Positions 1 to 7,976 of a stretch of DNA of 64,000 nucleotides are shown here, one piece after another; the first letter of the stretch is position 1; every line of letters starts with the position of its first letter. The notes under the pieces are model-generated. The model worked only from the letters and a program-made list of their open reading frames with translations. It did not search any database and was not told where the DNA came from. This stretch comes from SW4 sp042466115 (GTDB taxonomy: Bacteria; Pseudomonadota; Alphaproteobacteria; Rhodobacterales; Rhodobacteraceae), in NCBI RefSeq assembly GCF_042466115.1, contig NZ_JAXHBQ010000001.1, positions 2,294,001 through 2,358,000 on the forward strand, given 5' to 3'. The position numbers and the translations under genes are program-made.

Positions 1-1
1 C

Positions 2-298
2 TGGATCCACCGCGCCGCGCTCAAGATGAAGAACGTCGAAATGATCGGCGGCGTGAACTACGAACGGATCGACGCGGACGGGCTGCACGTGTCATTCGGC
101 GAGGTCCGCGAGCGGCCCACGTTGATCGCCGTGGACACTGTGGTCCTCTGCGCCGGACAACTGCCCGAACGCACACTGGCCGACGACCTGACCGCACGGG
201 GCGTAACGCCCCACATTATCGGCGGCGCAGACGTGGCCGCCGAACTCGACGCCAAGCGCGCGATTGATCAGGGGACACGGCTGGCGGCAGCGTTTTAG
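2..298 (+). CDS. fadH: 2,4-dienoyl-CoA reductase (NADPH), C-terminal end, partial
   Basis: This is the 3' end of a gene that starts before the window; the frame is open from base 2. The visible ~98 residues begin WIHRAALKM and end with GGADVAAELDAKRAI and QGTRLAA, which fits the C-terminal FAD/NADPH-binding part of FadH-type dienoyl-CoA reductases. The family removes double bonds during beta-oxidation of unsaturated fatty acids. The catalytic TIM-barrel and the Fe-S cluster cysteines are outside the window, so the assignment rests on the tail only; a related old-yellow-enzyme/NADH oxidase fusion is possible. The TAG stop shares four bases with the stop of the convergent gene at 295-804. Confidence 0.7.
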   Translation, partial: WIHRAALKMKNVEMIGGVNYERIDADGLHVSFGEVRERPTLIAVDTVVLCAGQLPERTLADDLTARGVTPHIIGGADVAAELDAKRAIDQGTRLAAAF

Positions 299-804
299 CC
301 GCCGCGCAAATTGCGCGCTCGCGCCCTGACCGAAGCCGCCTTGTCACCCTCTGCCTGCGCACGGGCCTCTGCGGCCGATGCCGCGTAGGCGGGGTGCTGT
401 TCAGCCAGATGCACAAGCGCATTCAACCCCCATGCGCGCAGGAAAGGGCGCGGATGATCTGCCAGCCCTTTGGTCCATTCGAAAACCTTTTTCGCCTTGG
501 TGTCTGGGATATCAAGGTATGGCAGCGATTGGGCGAAATGCAGCTTGACCTGCCAGGTTGGCAAATCGGGAAGGGCACCAATAACCCGGTTGACCAACGG
601 CGGGGCTACAACGGCTTTGCGTTCCAATGCATGCTTCAGCAGCCAGCTTGCCCCCTCGACAACCGTGGCGTTTTCGCTTTGGCAAAGGGCGATCAGATCA
701 GCGATGAACCCGTCATCTGAGCCGAACTTAGCAAACGCAGCGTTCAAGGACGTAGTGTCTGCCCCGTCATATCGTTCAAGGTAAATGGCCAGATCATCTG
801 CCAT
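295..804 (-). CDS. HEAT-like repeat protein, hypothetical
   Basis: A 169-residue soluble protein with alternating helices (for example LNAAFAKFGSDDGFIADLIA, LPTWQVKLHFAQSLPYLDI and LRAWGLNALVHLAEQHP), resembling HEAT/armadillo repeats. I recognise no catalytic motif. The open frame continues upstream to 1041, but that extension overlaps the divergent LysR gene and is rich in Cys/Arg. I therefore start at the ATG at 804 (MADDLAIYLERYDG), which leaves about 200 bp of shared divergent promoter region. The ribosome binding site is weak, so the start is uncertain. Such proteins are often scaffolds; no function is claimed. Confidence 0.65.
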   Translation of the reverse strand: MADDLAIYLERYDGADTTSLNAAFAKFGSDDGFIADLIALCQSENATVVEGASWLLKHALERKAVVAPPLVNRVIGALPDLPTWQVKLHFAQSLPYLDIPDTKAKKVFEWTKGLADHPRPFLRAWGLNALVHLAEQHPAYAASAAEARAQAEGDKAASVRARARNLRGG

Positions 805-1006
805 ATTTTCGCGCCCCGCGTTGCAAATCACCGGGCAATCATGCCCTTTGCAACCCATTCGGCAAAGCAGGAAACCCACCGTTTCCCTGTTTCCTGCCTC
901 GCAACAGTCCTGCGAATACCCCGCAATTGTCAGGCCCGTGTCCAAGTCCTGCCCGATTTGAGGGCGATACAAATCCTCGAACAAAGACGCAAACCGAGGA
1001 ACGAGA

Positions 1007-1912
1007 ATGGATCGCCTGACCGAAATGGAAGCCTTTGCCACAGTGGTGGATCAAGGCGGATTTACCGACGCGGCCAAGAAGATGGGGATTTCAAAATCCG
1101 CTGTCTCCAAGCACGTATCCTCACTTGAGGCCCGCCTTGGCGCGCGCCTTTTGAACCGGACAACGCGCCGTGTCAGCCCCACGGAAATCGGGCTTGCCTA
1201 TTACGACCGCGCACGCCGTGTGTTGAATGACGCTGGCGAAGCGGATGCGCTGGTCACATCCATGCAATCTGCGCCTTCAGGTCTGTTGCGGATCAGTGTG
1301 GCGACAGATTTTGGCGTCAATCACCTGTCTCCCGTATTGGGCGATTTCCTGACCGAATTCCCTGATATTACGGTGAACATGGTCCTCAACAACCGCTTTG
1401 TTGAACTGATCAGCGAAGGGTTCGACATGGCGATCCGCATTGGCGAACTTGAGGACAGCACCCTGCGTGCCCGCAAGCTGACCGAAACCAGCCGCCGGAT
1501 GATCGCCAGCCCTGCCTATTTCGAAAAGCACGGTCGCCCTGAAAAAATCGACGATCTGAACGAGCACAAACTGCTGCACTATTCCAATCAGGCAAATTCC
1601 GCTGTGTGGAAGCTTACAGCCCCGTCGGGCGAAAAGCGTCAGGTCCGCACCGCGGGTGGTCTGACAGTGAATGACGGACAATCCCTTCTGAACGCCGCGA
1701 TCAGCGGTCTTGGTATCGCCTATCTCCCCAGCTTCCTTTACGCGGATGCGATGGCACAGGGGCTGGTCGTAGATGCGATCCCCGAACTGCCGATGGATAC
1801 CCAAGGCATTTATGCCGTCTATCCGCCGGGCCGTTTCACACAGCCCAAAGTGCGCGCATTCATTGATTTCCTTGTCCATTCCTTTGCCGAAAAAGGGCCG
1901 GACGCCTGGTAA
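1007..1912 (+). CDS. LysR family transcriptional regulator
   Basis: A 301-residue LysR-type regulator of normal family length. The N-terminal winged helix-turn-helix spans about residues 5-63, with the recognition segment AAKKMGISKSAVSKHVSSLE and the wing LLNRTTRRVSPTEIG. The remainder is the periplasmic-binding-protein-like effector domain with a typical C-terminus (GIAYLPSFLYADAMAQG). It belongs to the large subgroup with VSPTEIG after the HTH, which often controls a neighbouring oxidoreductase; the effector cannot be read from sequence. It is divergent from the HEAT-like gene and is followed by a strong terminator at 1951-1977. Confidence 0.93.
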   Translation: MDRLTEMEAFATVVDQGGFTDAAKKMGISKSAVSKHVSSLEARLGARLLNRTTRRVSPTEIGLAYYDRARRVLNDAGEADALVTSMQSAPSGLLRISVATDFGVNHLSPVLGDFLTEFPDITVNMVLNNRFVELISEGFDMAIRIGELEDSTLRARKLTETSRRMIASPAYFEKHGRPEKIDDLNEHKLLHYSNQANSAVWKLTAPSGEKRQVRTAGGLTVNDGQSLLNAAISGLGIAYLPSFLYADAMAQGLVVDAIPELPMDTQGIYAVYPPGRFTQPKVRAFIDFLVHSFAEKGPDAW

Positions 1913-1950
1913 CGACACAACATGATCCCATAGGGTGCAACGCCCCACTT

Positions 1951-1977
1951 AACGCAGCCTTCGGGCTGCGTTTTTTT
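1951..1977 (+). terminator. Rho-independent terminator after the LysR gene
   Basis: A nine-base perfect stem (AACGCAGCC / GGCTGCGTT) with a TTCG tetraloop is followed directly by a run of T (1971-1977). It lies 38 bp after the LysR stop codon. Confidence 0.92.
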
Positions 1978-1984
1978 GTGTGGG

Positions 1985-2037
1985 GATGGGTCAAGACCCA
2001 TCTTTCGGGCGAAATTGTAAGGTGGGTCTTAACCCAC
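1985..2037. repeat. Two adjacent short dyads with GGGTC/GACCC core
   Basis: GATGGGTC-AA-GACCCATC (1985-2002) is a perfect 8-bp dyad. GTGGGT-CTTA-ACCCAC (2022-2037) is a 6-bp dyad 19 bp downstream that overlaps the end of the cation-efflux gene. They have no T tract, so they are not classical terminators on the plus strand. The GTGGGT..ACCCAC motif recurs in intergenic DNA of Roseobacter genomes from memory, which suggests a small dispersed repeat. Function unknown. Confidence 0.6.
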
Positions 2038-2943
2038 GCCGCCGATACGGGGCGCGTCGACACAGGCATGCCGGGCGCATTCCAGTTCAATCGTCGTATG
2101 CCTGATCCCGAATTGTCCAGCCAGCCGCACTTTGATCGCTTTTTTCAACGCATCTGCGGCGGCCCATTCACCGCCCCATACCACCACATGCGCCTGAAAG
2201 GCTGGCGCGTGTTCCTGCATTTGCCACAGATGCGCCTGATGAACATCCGTCACCCCATCCACATCCTTGACGGCGGCAATCACGTCCTCAATGGCCAGAT
2301 CATCGGGTGCGCCCAGCATCAAAATGCGGATCACCCCACCAATTTCGCCAAACGACATCCAAAGAATATAACCGGCGATCAATAGCGTCACCGCCGGATC
2401 GACCAGCCGCCAGTCATAAAGCAGGATCAGCGTCCCCGCGATAATCACGGCGATGGATGCGGCCGCATCGGCCAGATTGTGCAGGAACGCAGCGCGGATA
2501 TTGACGCTGTCCTTGGCCATCGAAAACGTCAGCAAGGCTGTGATCAGGTCGATAACCAAGGCAAGACCGGCCAGTATCACCACCAGCCAGCCGTCAACGG
2601 GCTGCGGATCGAACAACCGCCACACGGCCTCGTAAGCCAGATAAATTCCAATGATAATCAACGTGGTATAATTGATCAGCGCCGCGACGACCTCGATCCG
2701 GCCATAGCCAAAGGGCATGTCCGCATTGGCCGGGCGACGCGCAATCTTGCGGGCGGCAAATGCAATCACCAGTGACATCGCATCCGACAGGTTGTGAATA
2801 GCGTCCGCGATCAGCGCCATGCTGCCCGCAATGATACCCCCGATAATCTGCGCGACCGTCAGCAGCAGGTTCACAGCGATCGCGGCCCCGACCCTGCGGT
2901 CGCCCGTATTTGCGTCAATCTTGTGATGATGATGTCCGGCCAT
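2029..2943 (-). CDS. Cation diffusion facilitator, ZitB/CzcD-type Zn2+ exporter
   Basis: A 304-residue inner-membrane protein with six predicted membrane segments and a C-terminal cytoplasmic domain. TM2 carries HNLSD and TM5 carries HNLAD. This is the His-Asp/His-Asp metal site that in the family favours zinc (and cadmium) antiport with protons. A short histidine cluster (HHHH) follows the start. I chose the ATG at 2943 rather than 2967 because it sits nearest the His cluster and leaves a normal leader; the start could be the internal upstream Met. It is transcribed away from the MerR gene from a MerR-type promoter (2972-3002), so induction by Zn or Cd through that regulator is likely. Confidence 0.9.
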   Translation of the reverse strand: MAGHHHHKIDANTGDRRVGAAIAVNLLLTVAQIIGGIIAGSMALIADAIHNLSDAMSLVIAFAARKIARRPANADMPFGYGRIEVVAALINYTTLIIIGIYLAYEAVWRLFDPQPVDGWLVVILAGLALVIDLITALLTFSMAKDSVNIRAAFLHNLADAAASIAVIIAGTLILLYDWRLVDPAVTLLIAGYILWMSFGEIGGVIRILMLGAPDDLAIEDVIAAVKDVDGVTDVHQAHLWQMQEHAPAFQAHVVVWGGEWAAADALKKAIKVRLAGQFGIRHTTIELECARHACVDAPRIGGVG

Positions 2944-2971
2944 GGTCATTCCTTGCAATGCGTTCAATACC

Positions 2972-3002
2972 TATCTAATGTCTCTAGTCACTAGAGGTTC
3001 AA
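2972..3002 (-). promoter_or_regulatory. MerR-type promoter with central dyad for the cation exporter
   Basis: On the minus strand a TTGAAC -35 (2997-3002) and a TAGATA -10-like element (2972-2977) are separated by 19 bp. The spacer holds the perfect dyad CTCTAG-TGA-CTAGAG (2982-2996). An overlong 19-20 bp spacer with a dyad in it is the hallmark of promoters that MerR-family activators untwist. The dyad also lies 20 bp before the merR-like start, allowing autoregulation. Confidence 0.85.
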
Positions 3003-3015
3003 GAGGTTTCCAAAC

Positions 3016-3429
3016 ATGCTTTCAATTGGCCAGCTGTCCACGAAAACCGGTGTGAAAATCCCGACGATCCGCTATTACGAAGACATCGGGTTGATCGAAA
3101 ACGCGGGCCGTAGCGCGGGAAACCAGCGCCGCTATGACGACGCTGGCCTGCGCCGCCTTGCCTTTGTCAAACACGCGCGCGACCTTGGCTTGCCGCTGGA
3201 AGCAATCCGCGAGCTGATTGCATTGGATCACGGGGCAGACCAGCCTTGCGCCGATGCCCACCGGATAGCGGCGGATCACCTGCAACATCTGCGCGACCGG
3301 ATTGCGCGGCTGCAACGGCTGGAACAGGAACTTGCACGTATCACCGCGCTCCACGATTCCGGCAAGGCGTCAAATTGTCAGGTGATCGCCGCCCTTGCCG
3401 ATCACAACCAATGTGCAACGACCCATTAG
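3016..3429 (+). CDS. MerR family metal-responsive regulator (ZntR/CadR type)
   Basis: A 137-residue MerR protein: winged HTH at residues 1-70 (IGQLSTKTGVKIPTIRYYEDIGLI), a dimerisation helix from about 80 to 112, and a C-terminal metal-binding loop. Cys78, Cys121, His130 and Cys133 correspond to the Cys79/Cys114-115/His119/Cys124 ligand pattern of ZntR-like sensors, which points to a divalent ion (Zn, Cd or Pb) rather than Cu(I). The divergent cation exporter and the dyad promoter between them make a self-contained metal efflux module. The stop overlaps the stop of the convergent OmpA gene by four bases (TTAG). Confidence 0.93.
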   Translation: MLSIGQLSTKTGVKIPTIRYYEDIGLIENAGRSAGNQRRYDDAGLRRLAFVKHARDLGLPLEAIRELIALDHGADQPCADAHRIAADHLQHLRDRIARLQRLEQELARITALHDSGKASNCQVIAALADHNQCATTH

Positions 3430-4379
3430 TCGGTCGAGATCAGGATCACCTCGACCCGGCGGTTTGCCTCGCGCCCTTCGGGCGTCAGGTTGGCGCGCAC
3501 GGGCGATAAGAACCCCATGCCTTCGGCCTGTAGCTGCGCGCGGGCCACGCCGTAATCACTGACCAGCCGTTCAAGCACCGATCCCGCGCGCCGTTTGGAC
3601 AGCGCGATATTGCCATCAAGCGACCCTTCGGAATCCGTATGCCCGACCAGGGCCACGACCCGCGCAGGGTGCGCGGCCAGATAATCGGCCAATGTTTGCA
3701 ATGATGCATATGCCCCACCGGCCAGCTGGGCCGAGCCGGTTTCAAATGTCAAATCCGTGAGAATGACATGCCCGTCCTGTTCCAGCGCACCCGCGAAATC
3801 GCCCGTCGGTGCGACTGTGGTGGCGCGCAGGTCCGGTGCGCTGGTTTCAGCGATTGCACGGTCAGTGGGTGCACCAACGCGCGTGACCTGCACAAATCCG
3901 GCACTACTGCTTCTGCTGACCAAGAGGCTGACAAGTTCGTTGCCTGCACCGCTGTCACGCCGCGCCGCGAGATACTGAAAATCGCCAAGATCGACATGCA
4001 TGTCCGGTGCCGGAATGACATCAAGGGCAAAGCGGAAATCGAACCCGCCGCAGCCTTCGGTTTCGCAACTGAACACAACCTCGAACCCGTCTTCGCGCAA
4101 CTGATCGCGCAGCGGCGCAAGAATCTGCAACGTCGTCAACCGGCTTGCATCAATGCGCCACGCCTGGCGTGTGACTTCGCCCTCACCGGTCAGAACGGGT
4201 ATCTGCCCCTGATCCCACGCACCCACAGGCATGGCATAGCTGCCAATTGGTTCAACGGTTTGGGCACGCAGGTCGGTGTTGCCCGGAAACGCGAGCGTCA
4301 CCGCCCGCGCAACGCCGGGCAGGCACATCAGCACGATAGCCATCGCCCGACAGGTAAATGCAACTGACCTGGACCTCAT
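3426..4379 (-). CDS. OmpA family outer-membrane/peptidoglycan-associated protein
   Basis: A 317-residue secreted protein. The start at 4379 overlaps the GNAT stop (TGATG) and gives a clear Sec signal peptide (residues 1-26, ending GVARA); the longer open frame to 4514 only runs back into the GNAT gene. Residues ~30-190 form a domain I do not recognise, containing one CETEGCGG cysteine pair. Residues ~205-315 are an OmpA-C domain (LTDLTFETGSAQL, GHTDSEGS, SKRRAGSVLERL, NRRVEVIL) that in the family binds peptidoglycan. It is the last gene of a three-gene translationally coupled run with the GNAT and CinA-like genes. Confidence 0.9.
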   Translation of the reverse strand: MRSRSVAFTCRAMAIVLMCLPGVARAVTLAFPGNTDLRAQTVEPIGSYAMPVGAWDQGQIPVLTGEGEVTRQAWRIDASRLTTLQILAPLRDQLREDGFEVVFSCETEGCGGFDFRFALDVIPAPDMHVDLGDFQYLAARRDSGAGNELVSLLVSRSSSAGFVQVTRVGAPTDRAIAETSAPDLRATTVAPTGDFAGALEQDGHVILTDLTFETGSAQLAGGAYASLQTLADYLAAHPARVVALVGHTDSEGSLDGNIALSKRRAGSVLERLVSDYGVARAQLQAEGMGFLSPVRANLTPEGREANRRVEVILISTD

Positions 4380-5101
4380 CACGCCTCGTTCAGAATACGA
4401 TAGTGGTAGTGTCCCACAACCGACATACCAAGGGAAGCATAGAGGGCGCGGGACGCCGCATTGGCCTTGGTTGTCACCAACGTCAACGCATCTGCACCTT
4501 GCGCCTGCGCCCAAAGGGCTGCGGCAACGGTCATCTGCCGTGCCAACCCCTTGCGGCGAAACACGCGCTGCACCTCAAGCGCGTGGATCATCGCGCAGCC
4601 TGCGCTGATCCCCACATAGGCGGTCCCGGCAGGATGATCGCCAATCCGCCCCAGAATCGTTGTTTTCGCACAGGTGGCGCGTTGCATCACAGCCAGGCGC
4701 CCGGCACCAATCCCGCCCTCGGCCCAAATCTCGCGCTGGGTGGCAAGGGGTGGCCAAACCTCGAATGTGCGTAATTCCGGCGGGCGTTGCAGCGTCATGG
4801 CGGCAAGCGGCGCGGCAAACATCACCACAGGGTCCTTGACGACATACCCGCGCCCTTCAAGGGATTGATCAAGCCCCGCATCGCCATCGCGGATCATGAA
4901 CAGCGGTGTCTGCCCAAGCGCGCGCATCGCTGCCTCGGCCGCGCCAATCTCGGCCCCCTCGTCCAGTAGCGTCGCAGCCGAAACGCGGCTGCCACCACCC
5001 TGTCCATCGCGCATAATCCAACCCGATTGTTCAAACCCGCGCGCCGCAGGCCAGGTTTCGTCAATCACACGGTAAAGGGTGGCCGTATCAGGCAGTGTCA
5101 T
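4379..5101 (-). CDS. GNAT family N-acetyltransferase
   Basis: A 240-residue GNAT protein. The acetyl-CoA-binding motif A lies near residues 173-197 (ALEVQRVFRRKGLARQM, the RxxGxA pyrophosphate loop), followed by motif B (TKANAASRALYASLGM). The N-terminal ~100 residues are less conserved and may be a degenerate second GNAT fold. The acceptor substrate is unknown. Its ATG overlaps the upstream CinA-like stop (ATGA), and its own stop overlaps the OmpA-family start. Confidence 0.88.
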   Translation of the reverse strand: MTLPDTATLYRVIDETWPAARGFEQSGWIMRDGQGGGSRVSAATLLDEGAEIGAAEAAMRALGQTPLFMIRDGDAGLDQSLEGRGYVVKDPVVMFAAPLAAMTLQRPPELRTFEVWPPLATQREIWAEGGIGAGRLAVMQRATCAKTTILGRIGDHPAGTAYVGISAGCAMIHALEVQRVFRRKGLARQMTVAAALWAQAQGADALTLVTTKANAASRALYASLGMSVVGHYHYRILNEA

Positions 5102-5820
5102 TCGGGAAACAACCCCGCCAGTCGCACCATCGCGGCGTCAATCGCCGCCGCATCGCTGCCACGGATCACGATATTTGACCCATAGGCACCATCCTTTTGA
5201 AACGGGTAAGACCCGATCGACAGCATCGGGAAATCCGCATCCAACTGTGCCAACGGCCCCGCGATGTCACCTTCTCCACGGTTGATCCGTAGGGTCTGGG
5301 ACAAGAGCGGCGCACCGCCTGTCATGGTGGGCAAAACGCTGGCCACCATCGCCTGAAACACCGATGGCACACCAGCCATCACATGCACGTTGCCAAGGGT
5401 AAAACCGGGGGCGACCGATACCGGATTTTCAATCAGCACCGCATCGTCGGGAATGCGCGCCATGCGCTTGCGGGCCGCGTTGAAGTCTGACCCCTGCCGG
5501 TCGTAATGCGCCTGCAACAGGGCAGCCGCATCGGCGCGCAGGTCGATGTGTTTGTCGAATGCGGCGGCAATGCAATCAGCTGTGATATCATCATGTGTCG
5601 GGCCGATCCCGCCGCTGGTGATGACGTGATCATACGCAGATGACAGCGCCTGCACGGCTGCGATGATCGCATCGCGGTCATCGCTGACCACCCGCACCTC
5701 TTTCAGGTCGACGCCGATCTTGGCCAGTTCGCCCGACAGGAAATACATATTCGCATCCCGCGTGCGTCCCGACAGGATTTCATCCCCGATTACAAGCATG
5801 GCGGCGGTTGGGTTTGGCAT
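5098..5820 (-). CDS. Competence/damage-inducible CinA N-terminal-like (molybdopterin-binding fold) protein
   Basis: A 240-residue protein matching the stand-alone MoaB/Mog-like domain of CinA. The start has MLVIGDEILSGRTRDAN, followed by SGGIGPTHDDITADCIA and VHVMAGVPSVFQAM. In the family this domain hydrolyses ADP-ribose or FAD-type pyrophosphates in fuller CinA proteins, but the C-terminal NMN deamidase domain is absent here. The very long open frame that continues upstream to 7413 is antisense to sfsA and map and is not coding. I start at the ATG at 5820. It heads the run with the GNAT and OmpA genes and is divergent from sfsA with a 42-bp gap. Confidence 0.88.
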   Translation of the reverse strand: MPNPTAAMLVIGDEILSGRTRDANMYFLSGELAKIGVDLKEVRVVSDDRDAIIAAVQALSSAYDHVITSGGIGPTHDDITADCIAAAFDKHIDLRADAAALLQAHYDRQGSDFNAARKRMARIPDDAVLIENPVSVAPGFTLGNVHVMAGVPSVFQAMVASVLPTMTGGAPLLSQTLRINRGEGDIAGPLAQLDADFPMLSIGSYPFQKDGAYGSNIVIRGSDAAAIDAAMVRLAGLFPE

Positions 5821-5862
5821 GGCGCTTCTCCTTTGGGCTTGGCTTGGGTATAGGTCCGGCCC

Positions 5863-6564
5863 ATGCAGTTTTCCACTCCTCTTGTCGCGGGTCGGCTGAT
5901 CCGGCGTTACATGCGGTTTCTGGCCGATGTCGAACTGGACAGCGGCGACGTGATCAAGGCCCATTGTCCCAATCCCGGTTCGATGATGGGCCTGAAAGAC
6001 GCAGGTCTGCGCGTCTGGTTGGAACGCAATGACGACCCGAGGAAAAAGCTGGATTATGGCTGGCGCCTGATCGAACTGGGCGACACATGGGTCGGGATCG
6101 ACACCGGTCTTGCCAACAGGGTGGTGGGCGAAGGGTTGGCGGCGGGCCTTGTGCCACAGCTTGCCGGATTCGAAACCATCCGGCCCGAAGTGAAATACGG
6201 GACCAACAGCCGGATTGATTTCCTGCTGCAAGGGGCAGGGCCGGACACCTATGTCGAGGTTAAAAGCGTGACCTTGTCGCGCCAGAACGGCCTTGCGGAA
6301 TTTCCCGACAGCGTGACGGCGCGGGGGGCGAAACATCTGCGTGAACTGGCCGATATGGCGCGCGCAAGACATCGCGCGGTCATGTTGTTCCTTGTGCAAC
6401 GCACTGATTGCACCCGTGTGACCCTTGCCGGTGATATCGACCCGGCCTATGCCGCCGCATTCCACATGGCCACACAGGCGGGCGTTGAGGTGATCTGCTA
6501 CAGCGCAAATATCAGCGCGCATGGCATCACCCTTGGTGCGCCGTTGCCGTTCACGCAGCCCTAG
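5863..6564 (+). CDS. sfsA: Sugar fermentation stimulation protein SfsA (DNA-binding family)
   Basis: A 233-residue SfsA protein of normal length. Family blocks are all visible: RRYMRFLADVELDSG at the N-terminus (OB-like part), HCPNPGSM, GVDTG-like GIDTGLANRVV, YGTNSRIDFLL, YVEVKSVTL and FPDSVTARGAKHL. The nuclease-like D...EVK core is present. SfsA is described in E. coli as a nucleic-acid-binding protein that stimulates maltose genes; its precise function is unsettled. It precedes map by 54 bp and may be co-transcribed with it. Confidence 0.95.
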   Translation: MQFSTPLVAGRLIRRYMRFLADVELDSGDVIKAHCPNPGSMMGLKDAGLRVWLERNDDPRKKLDYGWRLIELGDTWVGIDTGLANRVVGEGLAAGLVPQLAGFETIRPEVKYGTNSRIDFLLQGAGPDTYVEVKSVTLSRQNGLAEFPDSVTARGAKHLRELADMARARHRAVMLFLVQRTDCTRVTLAGDIDPAYAAAFHMATQAGVEVICYSANISAHGITLGAPLPFTQP

Positions 6565-6618
6565 AACTTTGTCGGCACATGGCCTAAATAGCCCCAGAAC
6601 GGCAAAAGGAACGGCGAC

Positions 6619-7428
6619 GTGGACGAACCCAAAGGACGGCTGACCAAAGACGGCATTCGCATCTATGGCGAGGCCGATTTTGCAGGGATGCATGTTGCCG
6701 GAAAGCTGGCGGCGCAAATCCTTGACGAAATCGCGCAACATGTCTTTGTCGGCCAGACCACCGGCGAGATTGACCGCCTGATCACGCAAATGGTCGATGA
6801 CGCGGGCGCCAAAAGTGCCACCATCGGTTATCGCGGCTACCAGCATGCCAGCTGCATCAGCGTGAACCACGTGGTTTGCCACGGCATTCCCGGCGACAAG
6901 AAACTGAAGGACGGCGATATCCTGAACATTGACGTGACGGTGATCGTCGATGGCTGGTTCGGCGACACAAGCCGGATGTATGTTGCCGGAAATCTGTCGC
7001 GCAAGTCCGAACGGTTGATCGAGGTTACACACGATGCCCTGATGTATGGGATCGAGGCCGCGCGCCCCGGCAATACCTTTGGCGATATCGGCCACGCGAT
7101 CCAATCCTACGTGGAAGGTCAGCGCATGTCGGTCGTGCGCGATTTCTGCGGGCATGGGCTGGGCCGTGTGTTCCATGCGCCGCCCAACGTGCTGCACTAT
7201 GGTCGCGCGGGCACGGGTGTTGTGCTCGAAGAAGGCATGTTCTTTACCATCGAACCGATGGTGAACCTTGGCCGTCCAGAAACCAAGGTGCTGGCCGATG
7301 ACTGGACAGCCGTCACCCGCGACAAATCCCTGTCGGCGCAGTTTGAACATTCGATCGGTGTGACGTCCGGCGCGCCGGAGATATTCACCCTCTCCCCCGC
7401 CGGTAAATTCCACCCGACCTACGGCTAA
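6619..7428 (+). CDS. map: Type I methionine aminopeptidase
   Basis: A 269-residue enzyme that removes the initiator methionine from nascent proteins. The metal ligands are in place: LNIDVTVIVDGWFGDTSRM (two Asp), FCGHGLGRVFHAPP (His), FFTIEPMVN (Glu) and QFEHSIGVTSG (Glu). The start is a GTG at 6619 preceded by AAAGGA. The N-terminus lacks a zinc-finger extension, as expected for bacteria. Its TAA stop overlaps the rsmD stop on the other strand by four bases (CTAA). Confidence 0.97.
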   Translation: MDEPKGRLTKDGIRIYGEADFAGMHVAGKLAAQILDEIAQHVFVGQTTGEIDRLITQMVDDAGAKSATIGYRGYQHASCISVNHVVCHGIPGDKKLKDGDILNIDVTVIVDGWFGDTSRMYVAGNLSRKSERLIEVTHDALMYGIEAARPGNTFGDIGHAIQSYVEGQRMSVVRDFCGHGLGRVFHAPPNVLHYGRAGTGVVLEEGMFFTIEPMVNLGRPETKVLADDWTAVTRDKSLSAQFEHSIGVTSGAPEIFTLSPAGKFHPTYG

Positions 7429-7976
7429 GGTGCGCCCAACAGCGTGATATGCGTGTCGCCATAGCGGCGCTGATCATGCAGGGTGAACCCTTGGGGTGCG
7501 GGTTGTGGCGCGCTTTCTTCCCAGACAATCAGGGCATCGGCGGTCAGCCAGCCCCCCGCCTGCGCGGCCGTCAGCGCGACCAGCCCCAGCCCCTGGCCAT
7601 AGGGCGGATCAAGGAACACAAGATCACAGGGCGCACCGGAATTGGGCGGCAAGTGCCGCGCATCGCGGGTGATCAGGGTGCAGTCATCGCCTCGCCTTAT
7701 CTTGGCGATATTCTCGCGGATCAGCTTTTGCGCCACGCGCCCGTCATCAACAAACGTAGCGTGCACGGCGCCCCGTGATAGCGCCTCAAGCCCCAGTGCG
7801 CCGGTGCCTGCGAACAGGTCCAGCACGCGCGCACCTTCTGGGTAGCCATAGCCCAACAGCACCGAAAACAGGCTTTCGCGCACGCGATCAGGCGTGGGGC
7901 GCAGATGCGCGCCCGCGTCCCCTTTGCCGACCGATGCCAGCGTCAAACCGCGATGCTGTCCGGCAATGATCCTCAC
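7425..7976 (-). CDS. rsmD: 16S rRNA (guanine(966)-N2)-methyltransferase RsmD
   Basis: A 183-residue SAM-dependent methyltransferase. MRIIAGQHRGLTL and LRPTPDRVRESLF open the protein. The SAM motif is VLDLFAGTGALGLEALSRGA, and the catalytic N6/N2-amine motif is VFLDPPYG. The start codon is GTG at 7976, overlapping the stop of the upstream reductase as GTGA, so the two are translationally coupled. Confidence 0.96.
   Translation of the reverse strand: MRIIAGQHRGLTLASVGKGDAGAHLRPTPDRVRESLFSVLLGYGYPEGARVLDLFAGTGALGLEALSRGAVHATFVDDGRVAQKLIRENIAKIRRGDDCTLITRDARHLPPNSGAPCDLVFLDPPYGQGLGLVALTAAQAGGWLTADALIVWEESAPQPAPQGFTLHDQRRYGDTHITLLGAP

Noticed and set aside
1985..2002. GATGGGTC dyad as a second terminator
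   Set aside because: Two-base loop and no T run after the stem; the true terminator is at 1951-1977.
5821..7413. Long minus-strand open frame continuing upstream of the CinA-like gene
   Set aside because: It is antisense to sfsA and map, whose catalytic motifs are intact; the extension shows no domain and only the 240-residue 3' part matches a family.
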